This document shows positions 15,829 to 24,929 of a stretch of 64,000 bases of DNA, piece by piece. Position 1 is the first letter of the stretch; each line of letters begins with the position of its first letter. Under the pieces are notes generated by a model. It saw nothing but the letters and a program-made list of their open reading frames with translations. It was not told the origin of the DNA and did not search any database. The stretch comes from Soonwooa sp023440705 (GTDB lineage: Bacteria > Bacteroidota > Bacteroidia > Flavobacteriales > Weeksellaceae): contig JAEXRP010000092.1 in NCBI GenBank assembly GCA_023440705.1, forward strand, positions 39,428-103,427, given 5' to 3'. A program made the translations under genes and the position numbers.

Positions 15829-16895
15829 TGAAGTTGTACGAGCCAATAAGTTTTCGAAATGTCACTTTAGAAAACCGAATCGTTATGTCGCCGATGTGTA
15901 TGTTTTCGGCGGAAGAAGGTGTTGCTAATGATTTTCATTTTGTGCATTACGCTAGTCGCGCGCAAGGTGGCGCTGGACTTATTATGATTGAGTCGACGGG
16001 CATTATTCCTGACGGTCGCATTACGCCTAGATGTCTAGGACTTTGGAATGATGAGCAACAAAAGTCGATAAAGAAGATTGTCGATTTTGTACATAAGTTT
16101 ACGAAGTCCAAAATTGGAATTCAGTTAGCGCATGCAGGGCGGAAGTCCTCAACTTGGGGCGGAAAACAATTGTCTAAGGAAGATGGTGGTTGGGAAGTCG
16201 TTGCGCCAAGTGCGATTTCTTTTCAGCCGAGCGATTGCGAGCCAACGGTTTTAAGTGTTGAGGCTATAAAAGATTTGATTCAAGATTTTAAAAAGTCGGC
16301 TATACGTGCTGTAGAAGCAGGTTGTGATGTTATCGAAATTCATGCGGCACATGGCTATTTGGTGCATCAATTTTTGTCGCCTTTATCGAATGTGAGAACA
16401 GATGAATATGGCGGAAGTTTCGACAACAGAATTCGTTTTCTTTTAGAAATAGTCGAGGCTATTAATGAAGTTATCGACGAAAATGTTGCTTTGTTTGTTC
16501 GCGTTTCGGGCTCCGATTACGCTGATGGCGGTTGGGATATTGATGAGAATGTCAAATTGGCGGAAGTCCTAAAAACCAAATCTGTGGACTTAATTGATGT
16601 TTCTTCAGGCGGAAATATTTTTGGTGCTAAAATTACGTTGTTTAATTCTTATCAAGTGCCGTTTTCGCAAAAGATAAAACAAAAATCAGGAATGAGAACT
16701 GGAGCTGTTGGTCTGATTACCGATGCCAAATCTGCGGAAGAAATTCTTAAAAATAACGAAGCTGATTTAATTTTTCTTGCGAGAGAACTTTTAAGAAATC
16801 CATATTTCCCAGTGCTTAATAGTTTTGAAAATGATGAAAATTGTTTCTTCCCAAAACAATATGATAAAGCAAAACCCGAAAATTTAAAACTATGA
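15828..16895 (+). CDS. NADH:flavin oxidoreductase, Old Yellow Enzyme family (NamA/YqjM-like)
   Basis: FMN-dependent ene-reductase of 355 residues, probably reducing activated carbon-carbon double bonds with NAD(P)H in the cytosol. Family features are the N-terminal NRIVMSPMCMFSAEEG, the QLAHAGRKS segment, the substrate-binding pair within EIHAAHGYLVHQFLSPLSN, and RTDEYGGSFDNR. The Cys in SPMCMFSA matches the redox-tuning Cys of the YqjM (thermophilic-like) subgroup. The start overlaps the previous stop (TAATG), and its own stop overlaps the next gene (ATGA). The physiological substrate cannot be told from sequence. Confidence 0.88.
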   Translation: MKLYEPISFRNVTLENRIVMSPMCMFSAEEGVANDFHFVHYASRAQGGAGLIMIESTGIIPDGRITPRCLGLWNDEQQKSIKKIVDFVHKFTKSKIGIQLAHAGRKSSTWGGKQLSKEDGGWEVVAPSAISFQPSDCEPTVLSVEAIKDLIQDFKKSAIRAVEAGCDVIEIHAAHGYLVHQFLSPLSNVRTDEYGGSFDNRIRFLLEIVEAINEVIDENVALFVRVSGSDYADGGWDIDENVKLAEVLKTKSVDLIDVSSGGNIFGAKITLFNSYQVPFSQKIKQKSGMRTGAVGLITDAKSAEEILKNNEADLIFLARELLRNPYFPVLNSFENDENCFFPKQYDKAKPENLKL

Positions 16896-17320
16896 AAACT
16901 AAGGTAGAAAAAAAAATTATCATAAATGCGCCAATTGATAAAGTTTGGAAAGCTTTAACCAATAAAGACGATATGAAACATTGGTATTTTGATATTCCAG
17001 ATTTTAGTTTAGAAAAAGATGCTGTTTTTAATTTTTTTGAACCAGGAGGTGAGAACAAATTTTGGCATCGTTGTCAAGTTGAGGAAGTGGTTCCGAATCA
17101 AATTTTTAAACATACTTGGGAACATCCAGATTTTAGTAAAGCTGTAACACATTTAACTTGGAGGCTTTCAGAAAAAGATGGTCAAACAATTTTAAATCTA
17201 AATCACGACAATCTTGATGGTCTTGCCGAAGCTGGAGACGATTTTAAAATAGAAAACTATGATGCTGGTTGGACCGAAATTTTAAATAATCTTAAAAAGT
17301 ATTTGGAAGAAGTAAAGTGA
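16892..17320 (+). CDS. SRPBCC (AHSA1/START-like) domain protein
   Basis: A 142-residue single-domain protein of the SRPBCC superfamily, AHSA1-like branch. It has the starting strand and helix IIINAPIDKVWKALTNKDDMKHWYF, a central FEPGGENKFWHRCQVEEVVP, and the terminal helix GWTEILNNLKKYLEE. Such proteins form a deep ligand-binding cavity, and bacterial members rarely have known ligands. It is the last gene of the operon and is followed by a strong bidirectional terminator. Confidence 0.8.
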   Translation: MKTKVEKKIIINAPIDKVWKALTNKDDMKHWYFDIPDFSLEKDAVFNFFEPGGENKFWHRCQVEEVVPNQIFKHTWEHPDFSKAVTHLTWRLSEKDGQTILNLNHDNLDGLAEAGDDFKIENYDAGWTEILNNLKKYLEEVK

Positions 17321-17343
17321 AATCTTCCAGACTCCTAAAACGA

Positions 17344-17388
17344 AAAGCCCTTTCAGAGTTTCAAACTCTGAAAGGGCTTTTTTTATAA
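17344..17388. terminator. bidirectional terminator between SRPBCC gene and hemL
   Basis: An 18-bp perfect inverted repeat (AAAGCCCTTTCAGAGTTT and its complement around a single C at 17362), followed by T7 on the plus strand and preceded by A-rich sequence serving the minus strand. It sits between convergent genes. Confidence 0.9.
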
Positions 17389-17401
17389 GTCTTTATTAGA
17401 T

Positions 17402-18685
17402 CTAAAATTCAAATTTTCGAACGGCTTCCAATGTTTTATCAATTTCTGCATCTTGGATTGCAGCGGAGATAAACCAAGTTTCGTAACCACTTGGCGGAAG
17501 ATAAATTCCGTTTGCCAACATCTGTTGGAAGAAGTTATTGAAAATACAAGTGTAAACCGAATCGTAAGCATCTTGGAAGTTAGAAACTTTGTTGGTTTCA
17601 AAGAAGATGGACATCATACTTCCTTTTCGGTTGATGCGATGTTTTAAGCCTTTTTCGTTAAGTATTTTTCCAATTTCGAAATCTAAAGTTTCGGTTGTTT
17701 TATTGATTCTATTATAGAAATCTTTATCCGATCTAATCAATTCTAAAGTTGTCAATCCTGCGCGCATCGCCAAAGGATTTCCACTCAAAGTTCCAGCTTG
17801 ATAGACTGGTCCATTTGGCGCCAGATAATCCATGATTTCTTGTCTAGCAGCAAAAGCACCAACTGGCATTCCGCCACCAATAACTTTCCCGAATGTTACA
17901 ATATCAGCGTCAACACCAAAAGTTTCTTGCGCGCCACCAAAAGCCAAACGGAAACCCGTCATCACTTCATCAAAAATCAACAAAGCGCCATTGTCTTGAC
18001 AAACTTTTTTAAGATTTTGAAGGAAATTATTTTCTGGCAAAACACAACCCATATTTCCGGCAACAGGTTCTACAATAACCGCTGCAATTTCGCCTTGATT
18101 ATGACGGAAAATATCAGCAACATTTTCGATATCGTTATAAGTAGCAATCAAAGTATCTTGCGCTGTTCCTTTGGTAACACCGGGCGAATTTGGGTTTCCG
18201 AAAGTTGCAGCGCCACTTCCAGCTTTTATTAAAAAAGAATCCGAATGTCCGTGATAACAACCATCGAATTTGATAATTTTATCTCTTCCTGTAAAACCTC
18301 TAGCCAAACGAATTGCACTCATACAAGCTTCCGTTCCTGACGAAACCATTCGGATTTGATCAATATTTGGAACATTGTCGACGATAAGTTTCGCAATTTC
18401 TGTTTCTAATTCGGTTGGTGTTCCATAAGAAAAACCATGTTCTGCTTGTTTCTGAATTGCTTCTAAAACAACAGGATGTGTATGTCCCAAAATCGCAGGT
18501 CCCCAAGAGTTGATGTAGTCAACATAGTTGCGATCATCAGCATCTGTAAGGTAAGCGCCTTTCGCAGATTTCATAAAAACAGGTACGCCTCCAACAGATT
18601 TGAAAGCTCTTACAGGTGAGTTAACACCACCAGGAATATACTTTTGCGCCTCGTCAAATAAGGCTGAACTTCTTTGATATAACAT
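17402..18685 (-). CDS. hemL: glutamate-1-semialdehyde 2,1-aminomutase
   Basis: PLP-dependent aminomutase that converts glutamate-1-semialdehyde to 5-aminolevulinate, the last step of the C5 route into tetrapyrroles. Full length (427 residues). It has the N-terminal YIPGGVNSPVRAF, the class III aminotransferase core HTHPVV, SSGTEACMSAIRLAR and CYHGHSD, the PLP Asp region LIFDEVMTGFR, the Schiff-base Lys in VTFGKVIGGGMPVGAF, and the C-terminal YLPPSGYETWF. No other heme gene is adjacent. It is preceded by a short heptamer repeat and the LysM glucosaminidase gene on the same strand. Confidence 0.96.
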   Translation of the reverse strand: MLYQRSSALFDEAQKYIPGGVNSPVRAFKSVGGVPVFMKSAKGAYLTDADDRNYVDYINSWGPAILGHTHPVVLEAIQKQAEHGFSYGTPTELETEIAKLIVDNVPNIDQIRMVSSGTEACMSAIRLARGFTGRDKIIKFDGCYHGHSDSFLIKAGSGAATFGNPNSPGVTKGTAQDTLIATYNDIENVADIFRHNQGEIAAVIVEPVAGNMGCVLPENNFLQNLKKVCQDNGALLIFDEVMTGFRLAFGGAQETFGVDADIVTFGKVIGGGMPVGAFAARQEIMDYLAPNGPVYQAGTLSGNPLAMRAGLTTLELIRSDKDFYNRINKTTETLDFEIGKILNEKGLKHRINRKGSMMSIFFETNKVSNFQDAYDSVYTCIFNNFFQQMLANGIYLPPSGYETWFISAAIQDAEIDKTLEAVRKFEF

Positions 18686-18732
18686 GTCTTGTTATGAATT
18701 TATTTTTGTCTGAAAACAGTTTTTGATTAATC

Positions 18733-18759
18733 AATCTAAAATCTAAAATCGCAAATTGT
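18733..18759. repeat. short heptamer repeat (aatctaa)
   Basis: Two exact aatctaa units, then aatcgca and a degenerate unit, all with 7-bp period, between hemL and the glucosaminidase gene. It resembles the long heptamer tract at 10.4 kb in style and may be a short or decayed example of the same kind of element. Confidence 0.5.
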
Positions 18760-18768
18760 CAATAAAAA

Positions 18769-19833
18769 CTAGCTTCTCGGTTTTTTATTTTTAAGATAGA
18801 TTACTTGCCCAACGCGCGGTTGTTGACCTTCGTCCATTCTGTTTTTAGAATAAAGTTTGGAAAGTTTAATCCCAAATTTCTGAGAAATGTCGTGCATATC
18901 CTCACCAATCTCAGCTTTGTAAGTATCAACATTACCTGAAGATGATTTTTTGTCTAAGAAAACAATGTCATTTTTCTTCAAAGTATTGCTATTAAGCTCA
19001 TTGAATTTAATGATTTTCTTTTCGCTAATTCCGAATTTTTTAGAAATCGTCGCAACATCGGTATCAACAGGAACAACAAAAAACTTCATACCGCCATTTG
19101 GATGATTTTTTACTAAAATATTTTTAAGTAAAGCTGGAGCAGAAAGCGTTTCGCTCTGTTTGTTGACATCTTTTTGATATTGTGCATACGAGGTTTGTTC
19201 GTAAGTTGCTTTAACAGTCGGAGGTGTTACTTTAGAATTGGCTTTGTTTTGATCCATTTGTGCCATAAAAACAGCATCGTTATTAAGTGCAGGATACAAT
19301 TTCAGAACAGCGTAATAGACTTGATCTGTCGATGTATTGTCAAATTCGTAGAGTTTGTATTTTTCGATTTTATCAATCAAAATATAAGCATAACGAGGAT
19401 TGGTCGCGTAACCCGCTTTTTTAAGACCATGTGCCCAAGCACGGTAATCTTTCATATCCAAATCAAAAAGTTTGGTATAATATTTACGAGTTGCCAAGAA
19501 AATAGAGTGGTCTTCGTAAGATTGACGCGGATCATCGTAGACACGGAAACACTCATTAGGTGCGTCATCCGTATGCTTCATACTTTTACCAGTCCAGTCT
19601 TCTTTACATTTGATGCCGAAGTGGTTGTTACCTTGTTGAGCCAATCGACTTTGCCCGCCGCCAGTTTCCAAAAGACCTTGCGCTAAAGTGATACTTGCTG
19701 GGATTTTATATTTTTCCATTTCTTCGACTGCATATTTTGCAAATCGTTGGATGTATTGATCTTCCGTTTTCCAAGTTTGTGCTTTGGCAAATCCAAGCGT
19801 CATGATACAAACTAAAGCAAATATTCTCTTCAT
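18769..19833 (-). CDS. glucosaminidase-domain peptidoglycan hydrolase with two LysM repeats
   Basis: Secreted murein hydrolase of 354 residues. I chose the ATG at 19833, because it opens the signal peptide (MKRIFALVCIMTLGFAKAQ), over the upstream in-frame ATG at 19851. The GH73-type glucosaminidase domain spans about residues 22-165, with the catalytic Glu probably in LLETGGGQS and family segments GNNHFGIKC, FRVYDDPRQSYEDHS and AGYATNPRYA. The C-terminal half carries two LysM-like modules (about 245-290 and 300-348), which bind glycan chains. The product should cleave beta-1,4 bonds in the glycan backbone. It is followed immediately by hemL and preceded by the PLP-enzyme gene 32 nt away. Confidence 0.88.
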   Translation of the reverse strand: MKRIFALVCIMTLGFAKAQTWKTEDQYIQRFAKYAVEEMEKYKIPASITLAQGLLETGGGQSRLAQQGNNHFGIKCKEDWTGKSMKHTDDAPNECFRVYDDPRQSYEDHSIFLATRKYYTKLFDLDMKDYRAWAHGLKKAGYATNPRYAYILIDKIEKYKLYEFDNTSTDQVYYAVLKLYPALNNDAVFMAQMDQNKANSKVTPPTVKATYEQTSYAQYQKDVNKQSETLSAPALLKNILVKNHPNGGMKFFVVPVDTDVATISKKFGISEKKIIKFNELNSNTLKKNDIVFLDKKSSSGNVDTYKAEIGEDMHDISQKFGIKLSKLYSKNRMDEGQQPRVGQVIYLKNKKPRS

Positions 19834-19865
19834 AATTGTTTTAAGTTTCAAAATTTTTAAAAGAA

Positions 19866-20771
19866 TTAAAACTGAATCAATGTTTTATTCTTCTTTTGAA
19901 GTTGTTGGTTAGCACCCGCAATCGCTTGCAATCCTCCAGTATGAAATGCTAAAATTTTTGCGTCTTTTTCGAAATAATTATCATCGATAAGTTGCATTAA
20001 TTTTTGCATCATTTTTCCTGTGTAGATTGGATCTAGCGGAATCTGATATCGTTTATAAAAATCATTTATAAAACGAATATTATCGTCGGTTATTTTGCCA
20101 TAACGCGCTTCCAAGGCATTTAATAATTCAAAATTTGATTGTCCTGACCAATTTTTAACAAGATTTTCGAGACTGTCGTCTTGGACAACTTTTATCCCGA
20201 TAACTTTTTGATGAGGTTCAACAAATTTTGAAATCCCTGCAATCGTTCCGCCTGTGCCAACTGCACTGCAAAGATAATCAAAATCTTTAGTATGCTCATT
20301 GAGCATCCATTGGATGCCTTCAACCGCCAAATTATTACTTCCTCCTTCTGGAATGATCAAAGCTTCTGGGAAGTTTTGTTTTAAATTTTGGCTTAAAAAA
20401 GATTTGTCGCGGTAACTTTCCCTTGAAACAAAATTAAATTCCATTCCATTGTTAAAAGCTTGATGAAGAGTAGGATTGTCGTGGATTTTATCCTTTAATT
20501 CCTCACCTCGGATAATGCCAAGACTTGATATGTTTAAAGATTTTGCTAAAGCTGCAACCGCTGCAATATGATTGGAAAACGCACCTCCAAAAGTGATGAG
20601 TTTTGGATTGCTGGGATTTTGCTCCAAATAATATTTAACATTGTAAAAAAGCTTCCAATACTTGTTACCAGAAATGTCAGGGTGGATGAGGTCTTCGCGT
20701 TTTATCCAAAGTTCCACACCATTAAAGTTTCCGATCTTCTCAATTGGAATATTGTGCTCGGTTGTCAGCAT
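19866..20771 (-). CDS. PLP-dependent ACC deaminase / D-cysteine desulfhydrase family protein
   Basis: A 301-residue fold-type II PLP enzyme. The PLP Lys is in DISGNKYWKL, followed by TFGGAFSNHIAA (the Asn/Ser phosphate-binding loop of this family), a Gly-rich cofactor-phosphate loop AVGTGGTIAGI, and the C-terminal FHTGGLQAI. Members act as 1-aminocyclopropane-1-carboxylate deaminases or, far more often in bacteria, D-cysteine desulfhydrases. The sequence alone does not separate the two, and desulfhydrase activity is the safer guess. It is shorter than typical ACC deaminase (about 338 residues). A terminator for the upstream transketolase gene lies just before its start, so it probably has its own promoter. 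Confidence 0.8.
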   Translation of the reverse strand: MLTTEHNIPIEKIGNFNGVELWIKREDLIHPDISGNKYWKLFYNVKYYLEQNPSNPKLITFGGAFSNHIAAVAALAKSLNISSLGIIRGEELKDKIHDNPTLHQAFNNGMEFNFVSRESYRDKSFLSQNLKQNFPEALIIPEGGSNNLAVEGIQWMLNEHTKDFDYLCSAVGTGGTIAGISKFVEPHQKVIGIKVVQDDSLENLVKNWSGQSNFELLNALEARYGKITDDNIRFINDFYKRYQIPLDPIYTGKMMQKLMQLIDDNYFEKDAKILAFHTGGLQAIAGANQQLQKKNKTLIQF

Positions 20772-20774
20772 ATT

Positions 20775-20805
20775 GAAAAAAAATCCGCAACTAAGTGCGG
20801 ATTTA
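20775..20805 (-). terminator. terminator of the split transketolase genes
   Basis: Stem AAATCCGCA / TGCGGATTT around a 6-nt loop. On the minus strand it is followed by a T8 tract, directly after the stop codon of the C-terminal transketolase subunit. Confidence 0.8.
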
Positions 20806-20807
20806 AT

Positions 20808-21761
20808 TTATTTTGTTTTGTTAATGATTGTCTTAACCGCTTCGATCACTGCGTCCGAATCAATTTTGTATTTCTTCATCAACTCAGCTGGCGTACCAGA
20901 CTCACCGAAAGTATCGTGTACTGCAACAAATTCTTGAGGCGTTGGTCTTCTTCTCGCCAACATTCCTGCAACAGATTCGCCCAAACCACCTAGATAGTTG
21001 TGTTCTTCAGCTGTTACAATTTTACCTGTTTTTTCAACAGATTTAAGAATAATTTCTTCATCCAAAGGTTTGATGGTGTGGATGTTGATAATTTCACAAG
21101 AGATGCCTTCCTTTTCTAAAGCTTCAGCTGCCAAAAGACTTTCCCAAACCAAGTGACCAGTCGCAACAATCGTCACATCTGTACCTTCTTGTAAAAGAAT
21201 ACCTTTTCCGATTTCGAAAGGCATATCTTCTGGAATGAAAACTGGAACTACAGGACGTCCAAATCTTAAATATACTGGACCTTCGTGTTTAGCCGCTGCC
21301 AAAGTCGCAGCTTTAGTTTGGTTGTAGTCACAAGGATTAATCACCGTCATACCTGGAAGCATTTTCATCATACCGATGTCTTCCAAAACTTGGTGTGTTG
21401 CGCCATCTTCACCCAAAGTAAGACCTGCGTGAGATGCTGCGATTTTTACATTTTTGCCAGAGTAAGCGATAGATTGGCGGATTTGGTCGTATACACGAGA
21501 TGTTGCAAAATTCGCGAAAGTCCCCGCAAAAGGGATTTTTCCGTTAATGGTAAGACCTGCAGCCATGCCCATCATGTTAGCTTCTGCGATACCAATTTGG
21601 AAGAATCTTTCTGGTGCTTTCTCAATGAATTTTTCCATTTTAAGAGAACCAATAAGGTCGGCACAAAGTGCAACAACATTAGGATTAGTATCTGCTAATT
21701 CTGCCAAACCTGCTCCAAAGCCAGATCTTGTATCTTTTTTTTCTGTATATGTATATTTCAT
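20808..21761 (-). CDS. transketolase, C-terminal subunit
   Basis: Pyrimidine-binding and C-terminal half of a two-gene transketolase (317 residues). With its partner it uses thiamine diphosphate to move two-carbon units in the pentose phosphate pathway. Visible are GIAEANMMGMAAGL (the cofactor-activating Glu), SHAGLTLGEDGATHQ, the RFGRP segment, and the C-terminal domain with TAEEHNYLGGLGE. I start at the ATG at 21761 (MKYTYTEKKDTRS), the normal family N-terminus. An in-frame ATG 37 codons upstream would run into the partner gene. The two subunits are 34 nt apart and end at a shared terminator. Confidence 0.92.
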   Translation of the reverse strand: MKYTYTEKKDTRSGFGAGLAELADTNPNVVALCADLIGSLKMEKFIEKAPERFFQIGIAEANMMGMAAGLTINGKIPFAGTFANFATSRVYDQIRQSIAYSGKNVKIAASHAGLTLGEDGATHQVLEDIGMMKMLPGMTVINPCDYNQTKAATLAAAKHEGPVYLRFGRPVVPVFIPEDMPFEIGKGILLQEGTDVTIVATGHLVWESLLAAEALEKEGISCEIINIHTIKPLDEEIILKSVEKTGKIVTAEEHNYLGGLGESVAGMLARRRPTPQEFVAVHDTFGESGTPAELMKKYKIDSDAVIEAVKTIINKTK

Positions 21762-21795
21762 GAGGATTTCTTTTTTTGTTTCGATTATTAGATGT

Positions 21796-22647
21796 TTAGT
21801 AGTCTGTGATTTCGTCAAGTTGAAGTTGCTGAAGTGCACTTGCCAATTGCTCGTCGTTTGGCGCTTTACCATGCCAAGCGTGAGAACCCATCATATAATC
21901 GATACCTTGTCCCATTTCTGTATGTAGAAGAATAGCAACAGGTTTTCCGTTTCCAGTTTCGGATTTTGCTTTTTCTAAAATTGCAATAACAGCTTCTAGG
22001 TCGTTTCCATTTTTTTCTTCAAGAACCAACCAGCCGAAAGCTTCTAGTTTTGCATGAAGATCGCCAAGGCTTAATACATCATCTGTATCGCCATCGATTT
22101 GTCTTCCGTTGTAGTCAATAGTTGCGATGATATTGTCAACTTTTTTAGCTGCGCCATACATCAAAGCTTCCCAAATTTGACCTTCTTGTAATTCGCCATC
22201 ACCGTGAAGAGAATACACGATTGACTTGTCACCATCTAACTTTTTAGCTTGTGCAGCGCCCAAAGCGACAGAAAGTCCTTGTCCTAAAGATCCCGATGCT
22301 ACACGAATACCAGGAAGTCCTTCGTGTGTTGTTGGGTGACCTTGTAGTCTAGAATCAAGTTTTCTGAAAGTTGCCAATTCTGCTACTGGAAAGAAGTCAA
22401 ATCTAGCTAGTGTGCTGTAAAATACCGGAGAAATATGTCCGTTTGATAAGAAGAATAAATCTTCGTTTTTACCTTCCATTGTGAAAGGCAAGTTGTAGTT
22501 CATTACTTTTCCATAAAGGGCTGTGAAGTATTCTACACATCCTAAAGATCCGCCCGGATGTCCACTGTTAACTGCGTGAACCATTCTTACAATGTCTCTT
22601 CTGATTTGTGTACTCAAGCTTTTTAGCTCTTCGATATTTTTACTCAT
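21796..22647 (-). CDS. transketolase, N-terminal (diphosphate-binding) subunit
   Basis: The 283-residue partner of the downstream C-terminal subunit. It contains the first-domain elements of transketolase: VNSGHPGGSLG, LSNGHISPVFYSTL, the Mg/thiamine-diphosphate motif HGDGELQEGQIWEAL ending at IATIDYNGRQIDG, and SHAWHGKAPNDEQ near the C-terminus. Split transketolases are normal in Bacteroidota, archaea and some Firmicutes, so this is not a frameshift. The gene order (N then C) and 34-nt spacing indicate one transcript. Confidence 0.93.
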   Translation of the reverse strand: MSKNIEELKSLSTQIRRDIVRMVHAVNSGHPGGSLGCVEYFTALYGKVMNYNLPFTMEGKNEDLFFLSNGHISPVFYSTLARFDFFPVAELATFRKLDSRLQGHPTTHEGLPGIRVASGSLGQGLSVALGAAQAKKLDGDKSIVYSLHGDGELQEGQIWEALMYGAAKKVDNIIATIDYNGRQIDGDTDDVLSLGDLHAKLEAFGWLVLEEKNGNDLEAVIAILEKAKSETGNGKPVAILLHTEMGQGIDYMMGSHAWHGKAPNDEQLASALQQLQLDEITDY

Positions 22648-22733
22648 TTTTAAATTTTTTCGTGTTGCGAATTTACGATTTTAGTTTTTGTTTTCGAAAC
22701 TTAACAGGTGTTAATTGCTTGTTAATTTAGACT

Positions 22734-23246
22734 TTAGCAACCTTCATTCATTCCGACCATGATTTCAACAACAATATTGTTTTCCATCACAAAAGTTAAG
22801 TAAGTGCCAGCATCGTAATCATTTAATGTAAAAAAAGATTGTTTGTCATTTTTACCGTTTTCATCTTTATATTGATGAACTTCAAAATTTGCATAATTTC
22901 TATAAGTGTCGATAAGTTGATCTCTTGTATTACCAACGCCCATTCCGCTTTTTGTCTTGAATTTTGGACTTTTCGTTTTAAGTGAATAGACTTGCTTTTG
23001 CATTGGTTTGTTTTCGTCAACCCATTGATCCATCAGTGTCACATCAACATTTTCTCCATTAAGACTAACCTTATTTGTTTTTTCGTAATCTTCAAAAGTT
23101 TGAAGCGCTTTTTTCGCAATTTTATCAGCTTCAGTTTTTGGCATAAAGACTTTAAAATCACCAATTCTTAAAGTAGAAACTTCAAAATTTTGTGCAAAAA
23201 TAAATTGACACATTCCTAAAAGAAAAAAGATGCTAAGCTTTTTCAT
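22734..23246 (-). CDS. secreted hypothetical protein
   Basis: A 170-residue exported protein I cannot place in a family. It has a signal peptide (IFFLLGMCQFIFAQ, cleavage before Asn-Phe), a mature domain rich in Lys and Asn, and a Cys at the very C-terminus (GMNEGC end). The segment YSLKTKSPKFKTKSGMGVGN suggests a calcium-independent beta-rich domain, but that is only an impression. Its start overlaps the end of the sodium symporter by 14 nt, so the two are probably co-transcribed and perhaps coupled. Function unknown. Confidence 0.65.
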   Translation of the reverse strand: MKKLSIFFLLGMCQFIFAQNFEVSTLRIGDFKVFMPKTEADKIAKKALQTFEDYEKTNKVSLNGENVDVTLMDQWVDENKPMQKQVYSLKTKSPKFKTKSGMGVGNTRDQLIDTYRNYANFEVHQYKDENGKNDKQSFFTLNDYDAGTYLTFVMENNIVVEIMVGMNEGC

Positions 23247-24813
23247 ATTCGATAGTTTTATTGTTTTTAATTAAATATAAACCGATGAAAGTTAGTAGTC
23301 CGTTTAACACAATTAATTCAACGCCAATGCGATAAGATGTGTAATTGGTTACTAGATAATTGATAATATAAGTCAAAACTGGCGCGATTAAAGTCACCGC
23401 CAAAATGCTTCCTTTTTTAGAAATTTGATATTTAGTAAAGATTCCAAAAGCGAACAATCCTAGAAGTGGTCCATAAGTGTAACCCGCAACTTCCATGATG
23501 AGATATACGATGGATTTATCATTAATTGCTTTAAAAATCATAATTAAAATAAAGAAAACAATCGTGAAAATTAAATGAACCTTCATACGAAGACGTTTTT
23601 TCTGTTTTTCAGATTTTGTTTGGTCTTCATTAATGTTAAGAATGTCGACACAATAAGAACTTGTAACCGCTGTTAAAGCGCCATCAGCAGAAGGAAACAA
23701 TGCCGAGATAAGTCCAATAATAAAAATCACCGAAATAAAAATTGGGAAATAACCTTGCAATGACAAAGCAGGGAAGAGGTCGTCACCCATAATGTTGTTA
23801 ACATTTCCTGCTGCATCTTTCATCCCGAAAAGGTTTTGTATCGTTTCTTGACCGTTAACCACTTTGGTGATTTGTGCATATTCAGCGCCGTTTTGTAACG
23901 CAAATAGATATAAAAGTCCACCTAAAAATAAGAATGCAAAATTTACAATTAGCAATGTTCCTGCAAAGGTCAACATGTTCTTTTTTGAATTTTTAAGATT
24001 GTCAACAGAGATATTTTTCTGCATCATTTCTTGGTCAAGTCCAGTCATCGCAATCGTGATAAACATACCGCCAATAATGGTTTTTAAGAAAAATGTTTTA
24101 GAATTAATATCTGTGTTGATGAGGTGCGTGTAGTTCTGTTTTTCTAAAAGTGAATAAGCATCACCAAACGAAATATTAAGATGGTTAAGAATGTAAATAA
24201 TACAAGCTGCCAAACTGATAATCATAAACGAAGTTTGCAAAGTGTCGGTGATAACGATGGTTTTTACACCACCTTCAAACGTGTAAAGTAAAACCATTAA
24301 AAGTAGAACTAAAGCCGTCAACCAAAACGGAATTCCGATTTGTTCTAACAAGAAAATTTGCAAAACATTAACTACCAAATATAATCTTGCTGTCGCGCCA
24401 ATTGCTCTCGAAATTATAAAAAATACAGAACCAATTTTGTGCGCTTCAACATTGAATCGTTTACCCAAATAGGTATAAATCGAGGTCAAATTCATGCGGT
24501 AATAGAGTGGAAGCAAAATAGCTGCAACAATGAAGTAGCCTATGAAAAAGCCGACAACCATCATGTAATATTCGAAGCCACCAAACGGATAAGCGCCGTC
24601 CGTCATCTTACCAACCGTCCCCGGAACCGAAATGAAAGTTACGCCCGAAAGACTCGTCCCAATCATCCCAAAAGCAACGAGCCACCATTTACTTTTTTTG
24701 TTCCCGATAAAGAAAGATTGATTGTCAGAATTACGACTTGTAAAATAAGAAATCACGAGTAATCCGATAAAATATGCGAATACGAATAGTAATAATAAAG
24801 TTGCAGAACTCAT
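23233..24813 (-). CDS. sodium:solute symporter (SSS family)
   Basis: Inner-membrane transporter of 526 residues with about 13 hydrophobic segments, typical of the SSS family (LeuT-like fold, Na+-driven). Recognisable features are the early TSRNSDNQSFFIGNKKS region, the GMIGTSLSGVTFISVPG helix 1 region with the unwound Gly/Ser sodium site, and GLDQEMMQKNIS, typical of the SGLT-like branch seen in Bacteroidota. The substrate (sugar, sialic acid, amino acid or iodide-like) cannot be inferred. It overlaps the following secreted-protein gene by 14 nt. A TACTTTTG motif on the minus strand about 22-30 nt upstream of the ATG could be its -7 element. Confidence 0.88.
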   Translation of the reverse strand: MSSATLLLLFVFAYFIGLLVISYFTSRNSDNQSFFIGNKKSKWWLVAFGMIGTSLSGVTFISVPGTVGKMTDGAYPFGGFEYYMMVVGFFIGYFIVAAILLPLYYRMNLTSIYTYLGKRFNVEAHKIGSVFFIISRAIGATARLYLVVNVLQIFLLEQIGIPFWLTALVLLLMVLLYTFEGGVKTIVITDTLQTSFMIISLAACIIYILNHLNISFGDAYSLLEKQNYTHLINTDINSKTFFLKTIIGGMFITIAMTGLDQEMMQKNISVDNLKNSKKNMLTFAGTLLIVNFAFLFLGGLLYLFALQNGAEYAQITKVVNGQETIQNLFGMKDAAGNVNNIMGDDLFPALSLQGYFPIFISVIFIIGLISALFPSADGALTAVTSSYCVDILNINEDQTKSEKQKKRLRMKVHLIFTIVFFILIMIFKAINDKSIVYLIMEVAGYTYGPLLGLFAFGIFTKYQISKKGSILAVTLIAPVLTYIINYLVTNYTSYRIGVELIVLNGLLTFIGLYLIKNNKTIEYEKA

Positions 24814-24896
24814 TCTTAAAATTTAATTAAAAAACAAAAGTAAACTTTTGCCACGATTTATTATCATACATCAAGTAGCTTTTTTAGTTATATTAC

Positions 24897-24904
24897 TAAT
24901 TTTG
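24897..24904 (+). promoter_or_regulatory. candidate -7 element of the yceI-like gene
   Basis: TAATTTTG (TAnnTTTG) lies 25 nt before the ATG at 24930. The -33 region is T-rich but has no clean TTTG. Confidence 0.45.
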
Positions 24905-24929
24905 CAGTTCATTTTAAAACTCAATTATT

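Noticed and set aside
17798..18232. 144-codon plus-strand open frame
   Set aside because: Antisense to hemL, whose catalytic motifs span the same bases.
19174..19686. 170-codon plus-strand open frame
   Set aside because: It is antisense to the glucosaminidase gene, which has clear domains; the antisense product is Cys- and Phe-rich with no recognisable motif, typical of a shadow frame.
20808..22647. Frameshifted transketolase
   Set aside because: The two halves have proper starts, stops and a 34-nt spacer; split transketolase is normal in this phylum.
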